Source: an uncultured Clostridia bacterium (GTDB lineage Bacteria; Bacillota; Clostridia; TANB77; CAG-508). From it: a DNA stretch of 52,490 bases. The notes below the pieces were generated by a model. It was given only the letters and a program-made list of their open reading frames with translations, had not been told where the DNA came from and made no database searches. The stretch lies in NCBI GenBank assembly GCA_947426305.1, contig CANEDP010000009.1, forward strand, positions 1-52,490, in the 5' to 3' direction. Shown here piece after piece: positions 45,900 through 52,490 of this stretch. How positions within the stretch are numbered: the first letter of the stretch is position 1; the number at the start of each line of letters is the position of its first letter. Both the position numbers and the translations under genes were made by a program.

Positions 45900-47750
45900 C
45901 TATACTTCCATGATAATCGGCAAAATCATCGGATTTCTCTTCGTCGTCTTATAAATATATTCTCTCAAAGAATCTCTGATTGAGCTTTTAATGGTTGTCC
46001 AATCCGTAATATTATTTTTCACGCATTTGCTAATTTCCTTCTTTATCACAACTTTCACATCATCCATTAAATTCTCGGATTCGCGCACATACACAAATCC
46101 TCTTGAAATAATATCTGGCCCTGCAACCACTTCGCCTGTAGATGAATCCATGGTAAGTACGACAATAATTAAACCATCTTGTGACAAATGTTGTCTGTCT
46201 CTTAAAACAATATTTCCAACATCTCCAACCCCTAATCCATCAACCATTACCTTTCCAAATGGAACAGTTCCACTTAAATGAGCACGGTTTTCATCCATTT
46301 CCATTACACGTCCATTGGTCATCAAAAAGATATTTTTTGGGTCAACTCCCATTAGTTTAGCGGTTTCACTATGCGCTCTTAAATGTCTATATTCGCCATG
46401 AACTGGTATAAAAAATTTAGGTCGAACTAAGGCAAGCATTAATTTCTGTTCCTCTTGACAGGCATGACCTGATACATGAATATCTGCCAAAGAACTATAC
46501 ACCACTTCTGCTCCAATTTTCATTAAATCATCAATGACTTTGGCAACAAATTTTTCATTGCCTGGAATTGGTGTCGCGGAAATAATCACTAAATCATTTG
46601 AGGTAATATGCACTTTTCGATGTTCGCCAGTTGCCATTCTGGTAAGTGCTGACATTGGCTCTCCTTGGCTTCCAGTTGTGATAATCACAAGTTGCTCATC
46701 TGTGTAATTATTAATCATGTCAATATCAATAAACACATTTTTAGGAACATCAATATAGCCAAGTTCCATCGCGGTTTCAATCATGTTGACCATACTTCGT
46801 CCAGAAACTGCAATTTTTCGATTGTTGGCAACTGCTGCATCTACAATTTGTTGAATACGATATACATTTGACGCAAAAGTTGCCACTACAATTCTTTTGG
46901 TACAATTGATAAACAATTTATCAAACACTTCGCCAACTGTGCGCTCAGACATTGTGTAACCTTTTCTTTCAGCATTGGTACTGTCTGACATAAGTGCTAA
47001 AACGCCTTTATTTCCAAGTTCAGCCAAACGTCCAAAATCCATCGTGTCATCATTAATCGGCGTATAATCAATTTTGAAATCTCCTGTGTGAACAATCACG
47101 CCAACTGGTGTATGAATCGCTAAAGCCACTGCATCTGGAATGCTGTGGCAACTTTTGATAAATTCCACTTTAAATTTTCCCAAACTAATTTTATCGCCTT
47201 GTTTTACCATATGCATTTTGGCTTGTTTGGTTAGACGATGTTCTTCTAATTTATTGTTAATTAGGCCAACGGTCAACTTCGTTGCATAAATCGGAATGTT
47301 CATTTCCTTCAATAAATAAGGAATGGAACCAATGTGGTCTTCATGCCCATGCGTAATGACAAGGCCTCTGATTTTATCTTTATTTTTCACCAAATACGTA
47401 AAATCTGGTATAACCAAATCAACGCCAAGCATATCATCATCTGGAAAATAGACTCCGCAGTCTACAATAATCATATCATTTTCATATTCAAAAACAGTGA
47501 TATTTTTTCCAACTTCTTGAAGTCCACCCAAAGGAATAATTTTTAATTTCGGTTTTTTGAAACCAACTTCTTCTTTTTGGTTATTTGACAGTTGCTTTTT
47601 GTTCGTCTTTATGACTGGCTTTTTCTCTCTTTTATCCTCCTTTTTAATATTAGGTTTCATTTCCTTTTTCTCATTTCTTCTTATTCCTGTATGTGAAACA
47701 GGTCTATTTTCTCGCCTATTTTTCACAAATTCTTCTCTTTTTCTTTCCAT
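45900..47750 (-). CDS. rnj: ribonuclease J
   Basis: RNase J is the 5'-3' exo- and endonuclease that matures and degrades RNA in Gram-positive bacteria. The 616-aa protein has a Lys/Arg/Glu-rich N-terminal extension of about 68 residues (not in Bacillus RNase J), then the core start KLKIIPLGGLQEVGKN, the metal site GLVITHGHEDHIGSIPYL (about 131-148), beta-CASP motifs SDSTNAERKGYT and TTGSQGEPMSALTRMA, and the C-terminal HVSGHA. The basic extension may bind RNA. The promoter lies about 310 bp upstream, so the mRNA has a long leader. The start is supported by AAGGAGAG. Confidence 0.94.
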   Translation of the reverse strand: MERKREEFVKNRRENRPVSHTGIRRNEKKEMKPNIKKEDKREKKPVIKTNKKQLSNNQKEEVGFKKPKLKIIPLGGLQEVGKNITVFEYENDMIIVDCGVYFPDDDMLGVDLVIPDFTYLVKNKDKIRGLVITHGHEDHIGSIPYLLKEMNIPIYATKLTVGLINNKLEEHRLTKQAKMHMVKQGDKISLGKFKVEFIKSCHSIPDAVALAIHTPVGVIVHTGDFKIDYTPINDDTMDFGRLAELGNKGVLALMSDSTNAERKGYTMSERTVGEVFDKLFINCTKRIVVATFASNVYRIQQIVDAAVANNRKIAVSGRSMVNMIETAMELGYIDVPKNVFIDIDMINNYTDEQLVIITTGSQGEPMSALTRMATGEHRKVHITSNDLVIISATPIPGNEKFVAKVIDDLMKIGAEVVYSSLADIHVSGHACQEEQKLMLALVRPKFFIPVHGEYRHLRAHSETAKLMGVDPKNIFLMTNGRVMEMDENRAHLSGTVPFGKVMVDGLGVGDVGNIVLRDRQHLSQDGLIIVVLTMDSSTGEVVAGPDIISRGFVYVRESENLMDDVKVVIKKEISKCVKNNITDWTTIKSSIRDSLREYIYKTTKRNPMILPIIMEV

Positions 47751-48061
47751 TTTTCTCTCCTTTTCTTCCGTATCAATTCTTTAATACATTTTTAATTTAT
47801 AAAAAATTTTTCTTTTTTAGCCGTTCTTTATCCAATTTAAAGTCATTTTGGTTCTATTTTCCCCAAAATAAAAACATTAATTTTAAGTTAAGCGTTTTTC
47901 TCCTTTCTTAACTTTCCCATTTTTCATTATATCATTAATTTTTCGCACCTTTTTAATGGCTTTTGCACACATAAGCCATATTCATTTTAACTTCCGAACA
48001 CATCAATATTTTTATATAAATCTCATTCTTGTATCAATAAAATTGATAACTTATGTTTTAT
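47751..48061 (-). other. long 5' leader of the RNase J mRNA
   Basis: About 300 bp between the promoter and the start codon contains no gene. It can form a hairpin ATGGCTT/AAGCCAT (47956-47979) and a GTTAAG/CTTAAC stem (47886-47911 area). RNase genes in other bacteria are controlled through long leaders, so self-regulation is plausible but not shown. Confidence 0.5.
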
Positions 48062-48090
48062 AGTATACTACATTTTCTAAAAAAAGTCAA
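48062..48090 (-). promoter_or_regulatory. RNase J promoter
   Basis: Minus strand TTGACT (48085-48090) and TATACT (48062-48067) with a 17-nt spacer. Confidence 0.75.
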
Positions 48091-48121
48091 CTAAAATTTT
48101 ATTATTGCCTCTAATAATAAA

Positions 48122-48146
48122 AAGAAGATTTTTTCAAAATCTTCTT
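48122..48146 (-). terminator. nfo terminator
   Basis: AAGAAGATTTT (48122-48132) pairs with AAAATCTTCTT (48136-48146). On the minus strand it is followed by TTTATTATTAG. Confidence 0.8.
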
Positions 48147-48153
48147 CCTTCTT

Positions 48154-48984
48154 TTAAACATATAATTTCTTTAAAATTGCTATTTCCTTTTCATAGCCTT
48201 CCAATTCATTCGGCGTTTCTAAAAAGAATGGTAAATTTTTTAAGCTTGGATGATTGATTATTTCCTCAAACGTCTGAATTCCTAGTGTTCCTTCCCCAAT
48301 TTTTTGATGCCTATCTTTATGAGCTCCCAAAGGATTCATACTATCATTTAAGTGAATTGCTTTTAATCTATTGAAACCAATAATTTTATCAAATTCTTCC
48401 AAAACCCCATTCAAATTGTTTACGATATCATATCCTGCGTCCGAAACATGACAAGTATCTAGACATACACCTAATTTATCCTGTAACTTTACGCCATCAA
48501 TAATTTGTCTGATTTCTTCAAATTGACTGCCAATTTCACTCCCTTTTCCTGCCATGGTTTCTAGTAGAACGGTTGTGGATTGTTCTGCTGTCAGAACCAT
48601 ATTAAGTGCATCAATAATATACTCAATTCCAGTTTCAATTCCTTGCCCTACATGGCTTCCTGGATGAAAATTATACAACTGATTTGGCGTATATTCCATC
48701 CTTTTCAAATCGTCTTTCATAATGTTAATGGCAAATTCTCGGACTTCTGGCTTATCAGAACAGCAATTTAAAGTGTATGGCGCATGTGCCAAAATCACTT
48801 CGATTCCGTATTCTTGTGCTAATTTTTGAAATTCTGCAATATCGTTTTCGTCAATTGCCTTGGCACTCCCACCACGTGGATTTCTAGTAAAAAATTGAAA
48901 TGTATTTGCGCCAATTCTGTGGGCTTCTTCTGCCATATTTTGGTAGCCTTTGCTACTGGACAAGTGACAACCTATTTTAAACAT
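48154..48984 (-). CDS. nfo: endonuclease IV
   Basis: Endonuclease IV cuts the backbone 5' of abasic sites in base excision repair. The 276-aa enzyme is a TIM barrel with zinc ligands in [48 protein letters not shown] and [23 protein letters not shown]. The start at 48984 ([11 protein letters not shown]) is preferred; GAGGTG lies eight bases before it, and the ATG overlaps the stop of the KAP gene by eight bases, implying coupled translation. Confidence 0.95.
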   Translation of the reverse strand: MFKIGCHLSSSKGYQNMAEEAHRIGANTFQFFTRNPRGGSAKAIDENDIAEFQKLAQEYGIEVILAHAPYTLNCCSDKPEVREFAINIMKDDLKRMEYTPNQLYNFHPGSHVGQGIETGIEYIIDALNMVLTAEQSTTVLLETMAGKGSEIGSQFEEIRQIIDGVKLQDKLGVCLDTCHVSDAGYDIVNNLNGVLEEFDKIIGFNRLKAIHLNDSMNPLGAHKDRHQKIGEGTLGIQTFEEIINHPSLKNLPFFLETPNELEGYEKEIAILKKLYV

Positions 48985-50992
48985 CAAAATTCACCTCATC
49001 TAATTCATCATCAATGTATGTGCTGAGTTGTTCTAACTCAATATTAGCAGCCTCTTCGCCATATAAATCCAAAATGGTTTGCAAATCATTTGAAAATTCT
49101 TTTAACATAACCATTTTAATGCTAACATCTCTTGCACTGTAATAATTATCAATCACTTTCTTTAGTTTAATAATAAACCCAACTTCTGGTTTCATAATTT
49201 CTTGATTTTTCTTAGCGCGGTCCACCAACATTTCTTTGATTAAAACAATATCCTCATTGCTAGCACACATTATTCTTTGGAACATTTTGTAAGGGTCATA
49301 ATAGTTCAAAATAGCTTTGTCCATACATTCTGCATCAAAACGATCGTAAAATGTTTCCATTTTCATTGGAATGCATTTGAAAATGTCGTCTGCTTTTTCT
49401 TCATACATTTTTTGTTCTAAATTTTTATTTAACTTATGAAAATACTGCAAAATCTCGTCCATGTCTTCGCCAACATCAATTCCGATTCTAGTTAATTCCT
49501 CATCCAAATTGTCGCAATATTCTGACGTTTCCGAGACTTTATCCATTCCCTCAATAAATAATTGTTTTACAGTTGGCATATCATAATCAATCAATTTACG
49601 TCTACTAAAATAACTAAAATACGCAAACAACTTGACAATTTCGATTAACTTCAAATTTCCTTCTTTAATATCTTTGATGATTTCTTCAATCACATTTGGA
49701 AATTGGTCGTCCGAAATTTTCCAATATTCTTCGGTAAGAAGTCTTTTGTAGCCTGGAAGTTTTTCCGTATCAATGGTTTTGATGATGTTTTCCATGTCAT
49801 CTTTGAAAAGTTTCATATCAAAAATTCTAGTTCGAACATAAACTTCAATAAATTTGAAGAAACGATAATCGGATTTGAAATTGAAGTAGTAATTGTTATC
49901 AAATTCTTTGATGTAGTATTGTCGATTGTCCATCAAAACTCTTGAAGAAACAAGGATTGCCTTATATTCTTCATTACTACTAATGTTCACAAATTTATCT
50001 TTCGTGATTTTTCCTGATTTGATTTCAAAAGAAACCGCAATTGTAAAAATCAGCATGGTTTGCAAAACGCGCAAATTTGTGTTAGGAAAGGCTTTGTTGA
50101 CATTTTCAAATACTTTTTTAAAGTCGTTTAATGCGTGTTTTAGAATTCTTAAATTTCGCGTGCCTGATTTCATAAATGTATTGGTTATCAAATTGGTATG
50201 CTGACGTAGAAATGTGATTAAATCTTTGTCATTTTCGAAACGCATTAGAAGTCCATTGATGATGTAATTGAATTTGGGCGCATATTCAAAGGTTTCGCCA
50301 ATTAATTTTTCTTTGATTCTTTCGTAATCATTTGCTTTATCGAAAACGTATTCAATTTTGTCGGCAATCTTCTCAACCATAGGTTTATCAGTTTGTAGGA
50401 GGTTTCCTTCTTTGTCTAAAAGATAGGTTGCAATAAAGGTTTTCATTTCCAAATTGGAACTTTTTAGTTTGGTGGAAAGTTCCTTTTCGTTACAAATAAT
50501 AATAGTTTTGATATGGTCGTGTTCTACGAAATTGTTGATGTATCCTAGGATATCGATAACATCAACATTGGCTCTTTCCAAGTCGTCGAAACATAAAATT
50601 TTGTTGTCTGTAGCAAAAAACTCGTCGTAGTTTACTTTTTCTCCATTTTTGGTAACCCCAAAAAAGTTCGCCATATCAAGACCTGTTTTAGCGTATTCTG
50701 GAATTGTAGTTTCGCCGTGCGTATCCATATATTTTTTCAAGTTTTTATCCATAAGTTGCGTGGTTTCAATAAATATTTTTTTGCTGATATCTTCCAAATT
50801 TGAAATACCATAAAGTGACATATAAATCGTGGAATATTTTCGACCATTTAACTGCAAAGATTCGATTTTATTACGTACTTTGTTATTCCAAAAATACGTT
50901 TTTCCACTTCCCCATTCACCATTAATCATAATAGCATAATCAGTATAATCTGCTCTTACATAATCTAATATACTTTCTATTAATTCTTCCAT
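48977..50992 (-). CDS. KAP family P-loop NTPase
   Basis: The 671-aa protein has Walker [15 protein letters not shown] (about residues 22-35) and Walker [23 protein letters not shown] (about 131-152), the pattern of KAP NTPases; the region between holds [16 protein letters not shown]. Bacterial KAP NTPases are often found in defence or mobile loci and in membrane-associated signalling, but this one has no predicted membrane helix. The C-terminal 400 residues are helical without recognised domains. It precedes nfo and overlaps it. Function is unknown; defence is a guess. Confidence 0.8.
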   Translation of the reverse strand: MEELIESILDYVRADYTDYAIMINGEWGSGKTYFWNNKVRNKIESLQLNGRKYSTIYMSLYGISNLEDISKKIFIETTQLMDKNLKKYMDTHGETTIPEYAKTGLDMANFFGVTKNGEKVNYDEFFATDNKILCFDDLERANVDVIDILGYINNFVEHDHIKTIIICNEKELSTKLKSSNLEMKTFIATYLLDKEGNLLQTDKPMVEKIADKIEYVFDKANDYERIKEKLIGETFEYAPKFNYIINGLLMRFENDKDLITFLRQHTNLITNTFMKSGTRNLRILKHALNDFKKVFENVNKAFPNTNLRVLQTMLIFTIAVSFEIKSGKITKDKFVNISSNEEYKAILVSSRVLMDNRQYYIKEFDNNYYFNFKSDYRFFKFIEVYVRTRIFDMKLFKDDMENIIKTIDTEKLPGYKRLLTEEYWKISDDQFPNVIEEIIKDIKEGNLKLIEIVKLFAYFSYFSRRKLIDYDMPTVKQLFIEGMDKVSETSEYCDNLDEELTRIGIDVGEDMDEILQYFHKLNKNLEQKMYEEKADDIFKCIPMKMETFYDRFDAECMDKAILNYYDPYKMFQRIMCASNEDIVLIKEMLVDRAKKNQEIMKPEVGFIIKLKKVIDNYYSARDVSIKMVMLKEFSNDLQTILDLYGEEAANIELEQLSTYIDDELDEVNFDV

Positions 50993-51106
50993 TGTTTCTC
51001 CTTTTATTTTGTTTTTTTCTGTAGTATTTTTTCCGTTTTTTGCTGTTTTATTTGATTAAAATGTATTTTATACTATAATGGATAAATTTTCAAGAGTAAA
51101 ATAAAA

Positions 51107-51150
51107 AAAACAAAGCATAGTCATTATTTAACATAACTATGCCTTGTTTT
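51107..51150 (-). terminator. terminator of the interrupted 51156-52031 gene
   Basis: Arms 51107-51121 and 51136-51150 pair with a single mismatch; on the minus strand T residues follow the stem. Confidence 0.8.
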
Positions 51151-51155
51151 TTGGC

Positions 51156-52031
51156 TTAATCAAGTCGATAATCGATTGTATTATATCGAATCTCAATCTC
51201 CTTTTTCTTTGCATTATAGCCCGTATAAAGATGTGCGATATAAGGTTCTATTGAGCCTGGACCTGTAAAATTCTGCCAAAAGAACATCCTGTCTCTAAAA
51301 GTTTCCGTCTTCTCTACTGCATACCAACCAGCATATCCTCTCCTTTTGTCAATAATTGTTTGCCAACTTGGTTCAATATGTAAGAAATCTTCGATAATTC
51401 CCATTTGGCAACCATTTAATGAGCCGATAAACGCATCCCAATTGCCAAATTTGTCGTGAAAAACGTATTCTTCTTCCTTGGTATCAAAATGAAGCATATG
51501 ATTTCCACTCGGAAGGCGAACCGTATTAGTCCACTTGCTTTTTACCACGTCAATGATGTCATTATCTAACCAAATGATTACATCATATGGCGTACAATTA
51601 CGCACTTTGACTTGGTATGCTGGATTCTGAACTGGCTTAATGGAACGTTTTTGCAAAGACCATTTTCTGGGCATATGCCAGAATTCAATCACACCATTGT
51701 TCAAAATAGGTACAACATCATTTTGCAAAAAGCCCTGCCTGAGTTCTCTTCCCGTAATTACGCCACCTTCTTCGTCAAACCAAAACTTTCCATGTGGCGT
51801 ATTTACCCAAAACCTTGAAATCCAATACTTTGAAGATAGTGTCTGGGATTCATTTTCGTACAATTTGATCCATTGTGTAGAACTCTCGCTAACTATCGCC
51901 AAATCATATTTTGTGCAATTTTTAAATGTGATTTCATAGGTTTGTGCTGGTCTTTTCTAAGCAGCATATTGATGGTTGGCATCTTCTACAAATTCCCACC
52001 TATCACCTTCATAACTATAAATTTTCCGCAT
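51156..52031 (-). pseudogene. two-domain beta-rich protein gene with an in-frame TAG
   Basis: The best start is ATG at 52031 after GGAGGTAG. The frame runs as IYSYEGDRWEFVEDANHQYAA, meets TAG at 51957-51959, and then continues in the same frame as KRPAQTYEITFKNCTKYDLA into a 248-residue remainder. The protein is a tandem of two similar units, with FKNCTKYDLAI in one and VRNCTPYDVII in the other. The remainder could start at a TTG (51902) but would lose the first strand. Codon 2 is CGG (52026-52028), read as an ordinary codon if this start is right. It has a consensus promoter and a terminator. It may be a recent nonsense mutation or a read-through gene. The family is not recognised. Confidence 0.6.
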
Positions 52032-52100
52032 TTTTCTACCTCCTTTAATTGGTTATTGTAACCTTATAAATTCCTTAAAACACAATATTGTTATGGATTT

Positions 52101-52129
52101 AGTATAACACAGAAATTGTTTTTTGTAAA
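52101..52129 (-). promoter_or_regulatory. promoter of the interrupted 51156-52031 gene
   Basis: Minus strand TTTACA (52124-52129) and TATACT (52101-52106) with a 17-nt spacer. Confidence 0.75.
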
Positions 52130-52140
52130 GTATCTAAAAA

Positions 52141-52174
52141 CCCCCAATTTTGCAAAAATTCGCAAAATCGGAGG
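52141..52174 (-). terminator. terminator after the small 57-aa gene
   Basis: CCTCCGATTTTGC pairs with GCAAAATTGGGGG on the minus strand (two G-U pairs) and is followed by TTTTTAG. It sits 7 bp past the stop of the small gene, which supports that gene. Confidence 0.75.
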
Positions 52175-52180
52175 ATTTTT

Positions 52181-52354
52181 TCAATTATTCAATTTTCCTT
52201 TTCGGAATTTTTCCGCAAAAGGCTCTTTTGAAATACATTTTCTACAATGCTGTAAACTTTCAACATACTCTATGCCCTGCTGTGAAAGCATTTCCCGACT
52301 TTCTTTGTCATTGTATAGTTTCTCAAGTTCCTCTGTCGTTTTTGGTTGCAACAC
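52181..52354 (-). CDS. small protein of unknown function with a CxxC motif
   Basis: The frame starts at GTG (52354) or the adjacent TTG and encodes about 57 aa beginning LQPKTTEELEKLYNDKE, with a QHCRKC motif near residue 39 and a basic end. It is followed by a good terminator. The ribosome site is weak. One codon (52295-52297) is in-frame CGG, read without a shift. It sits next to an insertion-sequence end, so it may be an acquired or remnant gene. Confidence 0.5.
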   Translation of the reverse strand: MLQPKTTEELEKLYNDKESREMLSQQGIEYVESLQHCRKCISKEPFAEKFRKGKLNN

Positions 52355-52440
52355 GTTGATTCTCTTTTCTTCTTAAAATAATTGATTTTTCCAATAAAAC
52401 AACGTATATATTATACCACATTTTAGCAAAAAAGTCAAGT

Positions 52441-52490
52441 TGTACTGACCCCAAAAAGTTGGACACTATTTTAAGCACTCATCAAGGAAT
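52441..52490. mobile_element. end of an IS3-family insertion sequence
   Basis: The last 50 bases begin TGTACTGACCCCAAAAAGTT, the terminal inverted-repeat type of IS3-family (IS150-like) elements. The rest of the element, including its transposase genes, lies beyond the window. Confidence 0.7.

Overview
The window is about 52 kb of a low-GC Gram-positive chromosome. It looks like Bacillota, most like an uncultured gut Clostridia, because of the gene orders ylxM-ffh-rpsP-khpA-rimM-trmD-rplS, coaE/queA/tgt/TIGR04086/secD/secF and ftsK/rsmD/rnj, the strong GGAGG ribosome sites and the AT-rich codon use. Nearly all genes lie on the minus strand; only tmcAL and glmS are on the plus strand.

Layout. 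1-4434: a small unknown protein, a cytidylate-kinase-like protein, a MATE exporter, a NUDIX hydrolase and MurF. 4447-9212: a TetR-controlled heterodimeric ABC exporter whose promoter carries the operator in its spacer. 9378-14107: a coiled-coil protein, then the rplS-trmD-rimM-khpA-rpsP-ffh-ylxM operon. 14502-18502: a sigma/DUF4179 pair and a secreted glucosaminidase with C-terminal repeats. 18568-30380: divergent SecF/SecD, HD protein, WG-repeat protein, Tgt, RhuM, QueA, an ABC exporter and CoaE. 30390-34006: EamA transporter, RNase H, TmcAL, and a PBECR4 toxin-like gene behind a structured tandem-repeat leader. 34117-37957: a decayed metallo-beta-lactamase fragment, Pgi and GlmS. 38053-45685: Rpn nuclease, beta-CASP hydrolase, an unknown protein, FtsK/SpoIIIE, a coiled-coil protein and RsmD. 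45900-52490: RNase J with a long leader, Nfo, a KAP NTPase, an interrupted beta-strand-rich gene, a small protein and the end of an IS3-family element.

The main discovery is a decoding anomaly. Nine otherwise intact genes (an ABC exporter subunit, trmD, ffh, the WG-repeat gene, tgt, tmcAL, glmS, the beta-CASP hydrolase and ftsK) are broken by +1 frameshifts at eleven places. Every break is an in-frame CGG codon, and dropping its first C restores the frame and puts a glycine codon (GGN) there. In a hand scan I found roughly 140 CGG triplets on the coding strand in the other two frames of the recognised genes and no in-frame CGG read normally in any recognised gene. The pattern follows coding strand and codon phase, so random sequencing indels explain it poorly. 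It suggests that CGG, or the quadruplet CGGN, is decoded here by a genome-wide +1 shift, with glycine inserted. Four in-frame CGG codons in three unrecognised genes near the window edges do not fit and are listed as counter-evidence.

A second candidate system is at 33121-34006: a consensus promoter, two 52-nt repeats with compensating base changes in their hairpins, a strong hairpin with a short T-run, and then a PBECR4 (BECR-fold nuclease-like) gene. This is the layout of a type III toxin-antitoxin locus.
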